A stretch of 40,663 nt of DNA from Vogesella oryzae (GTDB lineage Bacteria; Pseudomonadota; Gammaproteobacteria; Burkholderiales; Chromobacteriaceae): contig NZ_CADEPL010000011.1 of assembly GCF_902829295.1 (NCBI RefSeq), positions 1 to 40,663 of the forward strand, given 5' to 3'. Shown here piece by piece: positions 16,255-25,704 of this stretch (position 1 is the stretch's first letter; each line of letters starts with the position of its first letter). A model generated the notes under the pieces. That model worked only from the letters and a program-made list of their open reading frames with translations. It was not told where the DNA came from and did no database searches. The translations under genes and the position numbers were made by a program.

Positions 16255-18156
16255 TTAGTTTTTCAAAACCTTCAAACCAGCGGCACCTAGGCCAAACTGA
16301 TACAGAATAGTAGTCCACTCTTTTACAGTCTGAGTCCAGTTACTCCGTTCAATATTCTCCGGAACAACTACGGCATCTCCTGGATTAACTCTTAGCCCTC
16401 CAACCCCACCAAGCAAGGTACCACTAGCATCTACAGTGCCATCAGCGCGAATCAAGTACATCTCCGATTTATTACCCGTCAAGGAAACACCGCCGGCCAT
16501 ACCCAGATAATCTGCAACCGTGCGATCCGACTTGTAGATAAACGAATTCTGCTGATAAACCGCTCCTAGCACTTCTACCGTTCCCGGCTTTCGCGGCACA
16601 TACACAGTATCACCATTCTGCAAGGGCATGTCCGGCAGATCTTTAAGTGCGGCACTACCATCTTTCAGCTCAAGAATAATCCGCCCATCAGCTTTTACAC
16701 CGCGCATTTTTTGAACCAACGAACGCTGGCGTTCTACTTCTTTTTGAATATTTGCGGCAACATCCTTATCCGTTGAACCAGATATTTTTTGAGCGGCGCT
16801 AGACTCCACATCCTGCTCGAATCTATCTACAACTATGTCAAGTTGCTTTTGTTGGCTAGCACGTACACTGTCTCGTGTGAATACCATACCAAAAACATAG
16901 CCATCTTCATCCACACCGCCCAGCCTAGCCATGAATTCTCGCAGAGTTTCACCTTTTCTTATTTCAAATGAACCAGTATTTTTCGCATAACCAGAAACAT
17001 TAACAAACTCGCGAGAATTGCTAGCGGCAACCGATACAGCTCCAGGGGCAGTCACTCGCAGAACACTACCGGGAACCAAAGCAATTCCAGCCAGCGAGCT
17101 TGCACTAGATATATCATCGCTACTCTTTACTTCAGCGACTGTCTGGAAGGAATTATTAAAATTCCACTCAACAATAAATTTTTTCCCCACTGCAGAAGAG
17201 CTCAAACCGCCCGCCCATTCCATCGCCTGTGAGGCATTCTCCTTACCATTCAATTCATAAATGGCAGGTCGCTTCACATCCCCCAAAACGGCAACCAAGG
17301 GGCCAGTCTCCGGGATGTAAATAACATCACCATCCTGCAATGAAACATCCTTGCTTTTATCCCCATGTACCAGCATGTCATAGAGGTCGAACTTTGTAAT
17401 AACTTTATCGCCGCGCTTCAACTGAACATTGCGCATTGAGCCTGTCGCAGACGGACCTCCCGAACTGAACAGGGCATTCAATAGCGTACTCATCGCACTA
17501 AGGTTATATGTGCCTGGACGCTGGGCATGCCCTACTACATAAACCTGAACGGAACGCAGCTGCGAGAGGCTTACCGACAATTCAAAATTGGTGAATACTC
17601 GCTTAATGGCTGCCTTCAAATATCCCTGAAGGTCACGAAATTTCACACCGGCAACTTTCACCGTTCCAACTCGCGGCAAGTAAATTGCACCACTACGATC
17701 TACCTGTGTAGTCAGGTCAATATCGACCATCCCCCATCCATGCATCTGTATCTCGTCACCCGGGCCTACAACATAATCACCATTAACCTGAGCCCCTTCT
17801 TGTGGAACAAACCCTGATACATTATCTTGAAACAACTCAGACCCGAAGACATTTAGATCTTTCCCGGTCACACCAAATACATATCTGATAAAATCCGACT
17901 GTTTCTTATCTTGCAAAACCGGCGACTGGGTCACAAAGGGATTACCCTGCTTATTCTGCAAAGCTCTGGATTGAGCATTAGAAATATTCGATTGATCAGT
18001 CAACTGTGCCGCCGCCAACCCCATGGTCATAGCCTGGCTTGAATTTACAATCGAACTCTGCTGAGAAAAATCCGGCACAGCCGCCGTGCCAGCTTGGCTT
18101 ACTACACTCAAAAAACACAACAGACAAAATGACGAACACTTAAAATAATTACTCAT
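16255..18156 (-). CDS. Polysaccharide export outer-membrane protein (Wza-like, multiple SLBB domains)
   Basis: A 633-residue polysaccharide export protein, much longer than E. coli Wza (379). A signal peptide (about 1-25) is followed by a leader, then the Poly_export domain (about 125-200: YVVGPGDEIQMHGWGMVDID), and several SLBB repeats (VYVVGHAQRPGTYNLSAM; VAVLGDVKRPAIYELNG; VNVSGYAKNTGSFEIRKG; VEVLGAVYQQNSFIYKSD). The tail has a hydrophobic C-terminal segment that could be the amphipathic membrane-spanning helix. No good lipobox is seen, unlike Wza. It forms the outer-membrane channel with the Wzz-like protein below. Gaps to its neighbours are 18-27 bp. Confidence 0.92.
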   Translation of the reverse strand: MSNYFKCSSFCLLCFLSVVSQAGTAAVPDFSQQSSIVNSSQAMTMGLAAAQLTDQSNISNAQSRALQNKQGNPFVTQSPVLQDKKQSDFIRYVFGVTGKDLNVFGSELFQDNVSGFVPQEGAQVNGDYVVGPGDEIQMHGWGMVDIDLTTQVDRSGAIYLPRVGTVKVAGVKFRDLQGYLKAAIKRVFTNFELSVSLSQLRSVQVYVVGHAQRPGTYNLSAMSTLLNALFSSGGPSATGSMRNVQLKRGDKVITKFDLYDMLVHGDKSKDVSLQDGDVIYIPETGPLVAVLGDVKRPAIYELNGKENASQAMEWAGGLSSSAVGKKFIVEWNFNNSFQTVAEVKSSDDISSASSLAGIALVPGSVLRVTAPGAVSVAASNSREFVNVSGYAKNTGSFEIRKGETLREFMARLGGVDEDGYVFGMVFTRDSVRASQQKQLDIVVDRFEQDVESSAAQKISGSTDKDVAANIQKEVERQRSLVQKMRGVKADGRIILELKDGSAALKDLPDMPLQNGDTVYVPRKPGTVEVLGAVYQQNSFIYKSDRTVADYLGMAGGVSLTGNKSEMYLIRADGTVDASGTLLGGVGGLRVNPGDAVVVPENIERSNWTQTVKEWTTILYQFGLGAAGLKVLKN

Positions 18157-18174
18157 AAAATTCCTTGGACCAAA

Positions 18175-20982
18175 TTAATACTGCTTGGCAAAAGAGAAAC
18201 CAACACCAGTTTTGTCAATAGCCACAGATGCTTGATATTTATTTTCGTTTCTCTGGGCGCGCCATAGAAATTTCCCGATGGAATAACCCAACAAGGAACC
18301 GGCTACCGTATCTGACAACCAATGTTTATGCTCCGCCGTGCGTGAAATGGCAGCCAGCCCCGCCACCCCATAGAGCCATGGGGCATCATATTCAGAGGCA
18401 AATGGGGTAACAAGAGAGAAGACTACAGCGGAATGATTGGAAGGGAACGAGCCACTATTGTCATTTTTTTGCGAATAGCCATCCCCACTCTCAGGCCTAG
18501 ACCTATTCACGACTTTTTTCAAAGCCATACTGCCAAAACCAGAAGCGACAGCCGACTGCAACGATATTAATCCTGTATTCTTCAAGCGGTCATCTCCGAA
18601 AAGCACTGCACTACCCGCCAGCCCCGCTCCAATAAATGGCATAACCTCACTAAATCTATCTAGCGCTTCGGTAGCTTTATTATTTCCATACTGTTTTACT
18701 TTTTTATTCCAGAGCTTATCCAGCAATGCAGCTGTAGCGATAACCGATGTAGCAGCAATAGCCTCCTGAGAAAAAGATGAGAAACTTGGCAATGCCGAGT
18801 AACTATCATCCAGTCTCATATGCATTTGCGGCCAACCATTGTAGTACTCCACCGGAGGGGCCACTTCAGGAGAGTTATGTTCATCCACCCTTTCGGCAAA
18901 GTCACCAAGGCCGTCAAAAGTGCCCATATCACGCGATACCGACTCCTGTAGCTCATACAAATCACCGGGGCTAGAAACCATTTGCCCCACATCACGAGTC
19001 CAGGGTGAAAGACTAAAGTTTGGGGAAGATTTTGAGTCAGTAGTCAACATTGCACTCAAAGGAATTTTGAAGAAAATTCCTTTGTCATTATATGGACTAC
19101 TAGGCGTTCCGGGATTTGTAATGTCATGTCCATTGGTCAATGTATACCATGCACCAAACTCCATACCGGATTTGAACCGGCGCTTAACCTCGAACCTTGC
19201 CCCAGTATCACCAGCCAGGAAACGGCCAGCCCGCATGGTTGTTGTTACACCATATGGAAACCGATAGTGTATTGAAGCCAACGCTGTTGTTGTACTGTAG
19301 TGACGGAACCCAAAGAAGCCCTGATAGTCTCGTTGCTTTAGACTATCAACAGAAATATCAGCCGCCCAGCGTTTTGCTGCCGGGGCATAAAGTAACTGCC
19401 CGCCCACACCAGCATACATTTCTTCATATATACCGGCTGACAATCTGCCATACCAATCCGCTCCTGGCTTCAAGTACTGATTGATTAATGAGCGATAGAT
19501 TTTCATTTTGCTGCCACGTTTATAATCGGCGACATCGGTACGCACATGGGGCAGCAAGCTATTGGATGGCTGCTGAACTTTACTGACATCTTCCAGCAAC
19601 GTTGCACCCACCGAAGAGCTGAAATACAACCCCTTTGCCAACCGTCTTTCATAGTCCGCAAAAGCATCCAGGTTATAGTGCAAAGCTCCACTGGGGTCAT
19701 TAAAATAAAAACCCAGTTTCGGATATAACTTAAATTTGTTCTGTAGCGCATCCTGATGACGCAACTGCACTACATCGCCTTCATCCGATGTAAGCAGCTC
19801 AAAATTCACCGGCTCTTTCAAACTTTCATGAAGATTCGCATCTTGGTCTGCATCCGCATGAATATCTTCAAAATCATCGGCACTTCTTAATAAATAGAAA
19901 TCCTTGAACTCACTACGACTCAGCCGACCATTCAAATAGTCCTGCAGTTTCGAAATTTCAAAGAATTCATAAGTCGCAATAGGAATTTCACGCTCTGTAT
20001 ACGTAACCTTTAGTGTACGTGTCTCACGAGGCATGAAATAAAGAGCAGTCCGTACTGCTCTTCCTATAGATCTTCCCAAGTTAGAGATGCGGCTGTTCGT
20101 GAACCTCAGCTGAAAAGCCCCGCTTTCATAGTCCGTGGAAATGAGCTGATAGTTCTGTTTCTGCAGCGCCTTGATCAGATCCACTTTATATTGCGGATCT
20201 GCGCGCCACTCGGCGGCACTTGGACGCTCTAAAGACTTTTCTGGCGAAAAGTAGCTGGGCTCTTGAAACTTGGGAACAAACTCTCTCTCGTTCATCGGAA
20301 TATTGACCATAGCATTTATGCTGCTATGGCTTCGCTGGTTTGCTAACTGCAATGACAGCCAGCCCCAACGATACTCTAACCCCAAGTTTGTTCCTGGAGT
20401 TCTCTTTGCTGCAAAGGTGGTTGATGATCTAAAGTCATTCTTGTAATTATTAACGTCCCGCTCCATAACAAAAGACCAATTTGGATAACTTGTCGGCACC
20501 CATCTAGCACCGGCAAAGAGACCGTTTATTCTCCCCGTGCCAGAACCAAGTGAAAACTCGACACTTCCAATATGTTTACTCGCAACCAGATAATTGCTTT
20601 TGAAAAGCTCTGTACCAAAAATATCATTCTTGCCTAAAGAAAAAGCAGGATTATATTTACCTTCTTCAATAAGCTGCAGTTTCGCACCAATTACTTTATC
20701 CTTGTACCGCCCATAACCTTGGTCTGCAAACCGTGGCGCAGCGCCAATTACACTTGTATAAGTACCAGTAAATTCCAGCGCCGGCAAGATCGTCACTGAA
20801 GTCCACAAGCTAGCGTAAGGACGATCAAAACTGTAGCCCATACTCCATTGCCCATCAGCACCGGTGAAAGCGCTGGGCATATTAATATAGCCTTCCTGCC
20901 CAACCAGATTGGGCAAAGCATTGGCTACGTTACAGGAGACGGTTGTTACAATGATCCAACCTGGAATTACTGATGATTTCAC
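18175..20982 (-). CDS. YjbH/GfcD-like outer-membrane protein fused to a PAP2-type phosphatase domain
   Basis: The N-terminal two-thirds match YjbH/GfcD outer-membrane barrel proteins of exopolysaccharide and group 4 capsule operons (LPNLVGQEGYINMPSAF, GYSFDRPYASLW, GLEYRWGWLSLQL). The last 200 residues carry all three motifs of PAP2/class A acid phosphatases: KKVVNRSRP (KX6RP, from about 822), PSNH (about 847-850) and SRTAEHKHWLSD (SRX5HX3D, 880-891). The open frame reaches 21018, but that GTG lies inside a terminator stem. I chose the GTG at 20982 because it gives a good signal peptide (MKSSVIPGWIIVTTVSCNVA then NA) and 935 residues. Its ribosome-binding site is poor. It is second in the polysaccharide operon. 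Confidence 0.82.
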   Translation of the reverse strand: MKSSVIPGWIIVTTVSCNVANALPNLVGQEGYINMPSAFTGADGQWSMGYSFDRPYASLWTSVTILPALEFTGTYTSVIGAAPRFADQGYGRYKDKVIGAKLQLIEEGKYNPAFSLGKNDIFGTELFKSNYLVASKHIGSVEFSLGSGTGRINGLFAGARWVPTSYPNWSFVMERDVNNYKNDFRSSTTFAAKRTPGTNLGLEYRWGWLSLQLANQRSHSSINAMVNIPMNEREFVPKFQEPSYFSPEKSLERPSAAEWRADPQYKVDLIKALQKQNYQLISTDYESGAFQLRFTNSRISNLGRSIGRAVRTALYFMPRETRTLKVTYTEREIPIATYEFFEISKLQDYLNGRLSRSEFKDFYLLRSADDFEDIHADADQDANLHESLKEPVNFELLTSDEGDVVQLRHQDALQNKFKLYPKLGFYFNDPSGALHYNLDAFADYERRLAKGLYFSSSVGATLLEDVSKVQQPSNSLLPHVRTDVADYKRGSKMKIYRSLINQYLKPGADWYGRLSAGIYEEMYAGVGGQLLYAPAAKRWAADISVDSLKQRDYQGFFGFRHYSTTTALASIHYRFPYGVTTTMRAGRFLAGDTGARFEVKRRFKSGMEFGAWYTLTNGHDITNPGTPSSPYNDKGIFFKIPLSAMLTTDSKSSPNFSLSPWTRDVGQMVSSPGDLYELQESVSRDMGTFDGLGDFAERVDEHNSPEVAPPVEYYNGWPQMHMRLDDSYSALPSFSSFSQEAIAATSVIATAALLDKLWNKKVKQYGNNKATEALDRFSEVMPFIGAGLAGSAVLFGDDRLKNTGLISLQSAVASGFGSMALKKVVNRSRPESGDGYSQKNDNSGSFPSNHSAVVFSLVTPFASEYDAPWLYGVAGLAAISRTAEHKHWLSDTVAGSLLGYSIGKFLWRAQRNENKYQASVAIDKTGVGFSFAKQY

Positions 20983-21004
20983 AATGGCATACAAGGATGA
21001 AATT

Positions 21005-21031
21005 AAAAAAAAAGCCACTTTGTTAAGTGGC
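21005..21031 (-). terminator. Terminator between the GfcA-like gene and the YjbH-PAP2 gene
   Basis: On the minus strand GCCACTT and AAGTGGC form a 7-bp stem with a 4-nt loop, followed by nine T residues. It lies inside the polysaccharide operon, 38 bp after the first gene, so most transcripts probably stop here and only some continue into the large export genes. Confidence 0.85.
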
Positions 21032-21068
21032 TTTCTTCCAAGCCGGCATGACTGCCGTACTGTGCTAC

Positions 21069-21335
21069 TTAGTGGCTGGTAGCGGAGTGGGAAGTCGAGG
21101 AGTCCGAATTGGAACTCACGGCAACTGCTGCTGCTACAGCAGCGCCGATAGCAGCGATGGTGCCAACGGACAGACCTGCGATCCCCGCGGTAGTGCCTGC
21201 AGCGCCAGCGGCAGCTGCAGAAGTAGTGCCTGCAGCACTGCTACCCGCAGCAGAAGTTGCCGCAGCTTCTTCAAGTGCAAACACATTGGTGGACAGGAGG
21301 CTAGCAACGACGGCTAACAGTGCGATTTTTTTCAT
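21069..21335 (-). CDS. Small secreted Ala/Thr/Ser-rich protein, GfcA/YjbE-like
   Basis: An 88-residue exported protein: signal peptide MKKIALLAVVASLLSTNVFA, then an Ala/Ser/Thr/Gly-rich stretch with a hydrophobic middle (about 45-68, AGTTAGIAGLSVGTIAAIGA) and a Ser/Thr/His tail. In composition, size and position it matches GfcA and YjbE, the first genes of the E. coli group 4 capsule and yjb operons, whose role is not well defined. The start at 21335 is chosen over 21386 because it begins the signal peptide and has GTGGGAAA upstream. A strong promoter precedes it and a terminator follows it, so it is likely the most abundant product of the operon. Confidence 0.8.
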   Translation of the reverse strand: MKKIALLAVVASLLSTNVFALEEAAATSAAGSSAAGTTSAAAAGAAGTTAGIAGLSVGTIAAIGAAVAAAVAVSSNSDSSTSHSATSH

Positions 21336-21403
21336 AAATTTCCCACTTAAATTAATCAAGACGAAAAACTCATAAGCAGCGTGCACAGCCCAATGTCACT
21401 CTC

Positions 21404-21409
21404 GCTACC
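21404..21409 (-). promoter_or_regulatory. Possible ops-like (RfaH/NusG-paralogue) element in the leader
   Basis: On the minus strand the leader reads CAGAGGTAGCGAGAG, sharing the GGTAGCG core of the ops element (consensus about GGCGGTAGCGTG) that recruits RfaH in long polysaccharide operons. Its position in the untranslated leader, before an internal terminator, is right for antitermination, but the flanking match is partial. Confidence 0.3.
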
Positions 21410-21504
21410 TCTGAGCCCCAAGACAGGCTTAAATCACATATCACAAAGAAGTGTCAAGCACAAACACAAAACTTTAAAGAAAAACTATATCCTATTTGGA
21501 TACT

Positions 21505-21533
21505 TTTATATACGAGTCTTCAATAACTGTCAA
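21505..21533 (-). promoter_or_regulatory. Sigma-70 promoter of the polysaccharide operon
   Basis: On the minus strand, TTGACA (21528-21533) and TATAAA (21505-21510) are separated by exactly 17 bp. The predicted transcription start is near 21498, giving a leader of about 160 nt before the GfcA-like start. A second TTGACA (21452-21457) with a weaker -10 lies downstream. Confidence 0.75.
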
Positions 21534-21586
21534 ACTTCTTTGGCACAAGCGACCCGGGACTGTCCACTTCGCATGGCAAACATGCA

Positions 21587-21741
21587 TTCCCTGTTCTGCC
21601 ACTTAATTTCCCTGTTAATTTCTGTGGTCCATCAGTAGCGTTCTGCCTAATAGTCTTAGTAGCACAAGTTATCGAGACAACGATGCACCGAAAGATTTTG
21701 TGACTCTTGCAGATTACCGGCAGATTTCCCTGTTACAGGGA
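21587..21741. repeat. TTCCCTGTT repeats, one within a palindrome
   Basis: TTCCCTGTT occurs at 21587-21595, 21608-21616 and 21726-21734. The first two are spaced 21 bp (two helical turns) and lie about 55-85 bp upstream of the promoter -35. The third belongs to the palindrome TCCCTGTTACAGGGA (21727-21741). These are likely sites for an activator or repressor of the operon. Confidence 0.5.
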
Positions 21742-21934
21742 GTTGGTCGCTGAGACAGGCTCGCACCAGACTACGCCCCCCACCAAACCGCATGCCTAAA
21801 CTATTGACAAGTCTAAATTTTCCCCTTCTCTGGAAACGCGCTCCCGTCCCTGATTCCGTTCTACAAAATCTACTAATGTTCTACAAAAACCGCTCGAGAT
21901 CTCATGAATTTGCTCGTAAATTGTTCGAAAATGA

Positions 21935-21955
21935 AAAGGGGCCACTGGCCCCTTT
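21935..21955 (-). terminator. Terminator of the OmpA-family lipoprotein gene
   Basis: A 9-bp stem AAAGGGGCC/GGCCCCTTT with a 3-nt loop is followed on the minus strand by TTTTC and more T-rich sequence. It lies about 90 bp after the stop at 22047. Confidence 0.75.
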
Positions 21956-22046
21956 CTTGCTCCTGACGCAGACATCTTGCGCCCACGTCCTCCGCCCAGC
22001 TTGTCTCCAGCCTGCACTCGGCAGGAAGTCAGCCACCAGGCACAGT

Positions 22047-22712
22047 CTATTTGGCGGCTTCGGCGACGAAGATTTCCACCCGGCGGTTGGCCGCACGTCC
22101 GGCGGCGGTACTGTTATCGGCCACCGGCTCGCGCGAACCGTGGCCTTCGATGCTGATGCGGTTCATGGCGACGCCATGCTGTACCAGGTAGTCGCGGGTG
22201 GCGTTGGCGCGGTTGAGCGACAGCGGGTTGTTGATGGCATCGCTACCGGTGTTGTCGGTATGGCCGATGATGCGCACCGTGGTGACCGGGTTCTGCTGCA
22301 AGGTGGTGGCAAAGCGGTCCAGCACCGGTCGCAGGTTGGACTTGATGGCATAGCTGCCGCTGTCGAACGATACATCGCTGGGGATGTTGAGCTTCAGCTG
22401 GTTATCGCTGGTCTGGCTGACGCTGACGCCGGTACCCTGCGATGCCTGTTCCATCGCTTCTTTCTGTTTCTGCATGTGCTGCGACCACAGATAGCCGCCG
22501 CCCGCGCCGATGGCCGCGCCCACTACCGCGCCGGTGGCGGCACTGCGGCCGGTATGGCCGCCGGCAGTAGCCGCGCCGATCAGTGCGCCGAGACCGGCAC
22601 CGATCGCCGCACCGGTGCCGGTGGTTTTCTGGGTCTCGTTCATGTTGGCGCAACCGGACAGGCTGCCGAGTGTGAAGGCAAGCAGCAGCACGCTGGAAAT
22701 GGTTTGTTTCAT
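22047..22712 (-). CDS. OmpA-family lipoprotein with glycine-zipper region
   Basis: A 221-residue outer-membrane lipoprotein. The start at 22712 gives the signal peptide MKQTISSVLLLAFTLGSLSG followed by the lipobox cysteine (LSGC, Cys21). Residues about 33-75 are a glycine zipper (GAAIGAGLGALIGAATAGG) of the YMGG/Rcs type, and about 105-215 the OmpA C-terminal peptidoglycan-binding domain (IIGHTDNTGS, LSLNRANATRDYLVQHG, SIEGHGSREPVADN, NRRVEIF). It resembles the YiaD/Pal-like group that anchors the outer membrane to the wall. The upstream open frame to 23444 is only the antisense of norE. It stands alone with its own terminator. Confidence 0.92.
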   Translation of the reverse strand: MKQTISSVLLLAFTLGSLSGCANMNETQKTTGTGAAIGAGLGALIGAATAGGHTGRSAATGAVVGAAIGAGGGYLWSQHMQKQKEAMEQASQGTGVSVSQTSDNQLKLNIPSDVSFDSGSYAIKSNLRPVLDRFATTLQQNPVTTVRIIGHTDNTGSDAINNPLSLNRANATRDYLVQHGVAMNRISIEGHGSREPVADNSTAAGRAANRRVEIFVAEAAK

Positions 22713-22918
22713 GATGGCATCGACTCCTCGGAAACTGGGTGCGACGTGAAGCGCCGCGTTGCTGGCCTGAATTCTGGCCCGGCAGGCGATAACACGCGCT
22801 AGCTGACTGGCATGCATTCGCCCCGATGATTCAGCGTAGTCAGTTATGGCGAAGTTGCGCGCCAAATAGCGGATAAATATGCGTTTTCCACCGGCGAGCA
22901 AGCAGCTCTGAAGCCTGG

Positions 22919-23503
22919 TCAGCGCGCCACGTACACCAGTGCGAACAGCACCAGCCACACCAGATCCACCATGTGCCAGTAGGCGGCGGCGGTTTCTACC
23001 CCGGCATGGTTGGCCGCATCGTAGCGCCCCTGTCGCGCCGCGCGGTACACCGCGGCGATGATCACCATGCCCAGCACCACGTGCAGGTAGTGAAAGCCGG
23101 CCAGCGCCAGGTAGAACATCCAGAAGTCGTTGCTGGACAGGGTGATGCCGGCAGCCAGATGGCCGCCAAACTCCGCCCCCTTGAGTAGCAGGAAGCCGCC
23201 ACCGCACAGCAGGGTGGCCAACAGCCAGCGCGTGCCGCGGCGGCTGCGACCGGCGGCGAAATCCTGCACCGCCGCCGCCATGGTGCCGCTGCCGGCAATC
23301 AGCAGCAGGGTGTTGCCCAGTGCCGACAGCCGCGACAAGCCGGCCTGGCCGGCGGCAAACAGCGCCGGCTGGCGCGCACGCACCACGCCGTAGATGGCGA
23401 AGAACAGGCCGAACACCGCCAGCTCCGCCAGGATGAAAAACCACATCGCCAGATCACCCGGCACCGTGCGCACGGTGCCGGCGGCCAAATCTTTCGTCTG
23501 CAT
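22919..23503 (-). CDS. norE: NorE-like cytochrome c oxidase subunit III family protein
   Basis: A 194-residue membrane protein with five hydrophobic helices, matching the COX3-like NorE of nitric oxide reductase clusters (VPGDLAMWFFILAELAVFGL, FHYLHVVLGMVIIAAVYR, ETAAAYWHMVDLVWLVLFAL). NorE aids NO reductase function or assembly but is not catalytic. The start at 23503 has GGAG 7 nt upstream; longer starts add an implausible leader. It is downstream of norB in the same direction but separated by a strong terminator (23609-23635), so it is either read through or has its own promoter in the 105-bp gap. Confidence 0.88.
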   Translation of the reverse strand: MQTKDLAAGTVRTVPGDLAMWFFILAELAVFGLFFAIYGVVRARQPALFAAGQAGLSRLSALGNTLLLIAGSGTMAAAVQDFAAGRSRRGTRWLLATLLCGGGFLLLKGAEFGGHLAAGITLSSNDFWMFYLALAGFHYLHVVLGMVIIAAVYRAARQGRYDAANHAGVETAAAYWHMVDLVWLVLFALVYVAR

Positions 23504-23608
23504 TGTCGTACTCCGCGCCGGCGTCATTGCCGCCGGCCTGTAAACACCGTTCCGGAAACCGTCCCCTGCCGCACGGCGGTCACCACCATGCGGCCAGCAT
23601 GCACCATG

Positions 23609-23635
23609 AAAAAAGGCGCCCCTTGCGGGGGCGCC
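23609..23635 (-). terminator. Terminator after norB
   Basis: The stem GGCGCCCC/GGGGCGCC (5-nt loop) is followed on the minus strand by TTTTTT. It separates norCB from norE. Confidence 0.88.
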
Positions 23636-23660
23636 AAGCGTTACACACACATACACGGAA

Positions 23661-25557
<1,897 letters not shown>

Positions 25558-25604
25558 CGCGACCTCCTCGTCATCTGCTCCGGAACCCCGGCATCTCAGG
25601 GCGG

Positions 25605-25676
25605 ACTGTACGGTTGCAGCCATCCCGATAGCATTGACCCGAATCAACGATTTCCGGCCGCCCTGCTCCCTACACT
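25605..25676. promoter_or_regulatory. Symmetric divergent FNR/DNR-type promoter pair for norCB and cobA
   Basis: TTGACCCGAATCAA (25634-25647) matches the FNR/DNR consensus TTGAT-N4-ATCAA in 9 of 10 positions. Its centre (25640.5) is 33 bp from TACAGT read toward norC (25605-25610) and 33 bp from TACACT read toward cobA (25671-25676). Both fit class II activation with the box near -41.5, giving leaders of about 41 and 22 nt. One oxygen- or NO-responsive site could therefore drive both genes. Confidence 0.72.
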
Positions 25677-25704
25677 GGCGACATTGCTACCCGTGGAGCC
25701 GTCG

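Larger units (their letters stand above)
21336..21934 (-). promoter_or_regulatory. Long AT-rich control region of the polysaccharide operon
   Basis: There is no convincing gene in the roughly 600 bp between the GfcA-like gene and the OmpA-gene terminator; short open frames here lack homology and ribosome-binding sites. It holds a strong sigma-70 promoter (21505-21533), a leader of about 160 nt with an ops-like GGTAGC element (21404-21409), and three copies of TTCCCTGTT upstream of the promoter. Base composition is AT-rich as in the operon. Confidence 0.7.

Noticed and set aside
21381-21638. 85-residue plus-strand open frame in the EPS control region
   Set aside because: No ribosome-binding site or recognisable sequence, and it overlaps the promoter and leader of the minus-strand operon.
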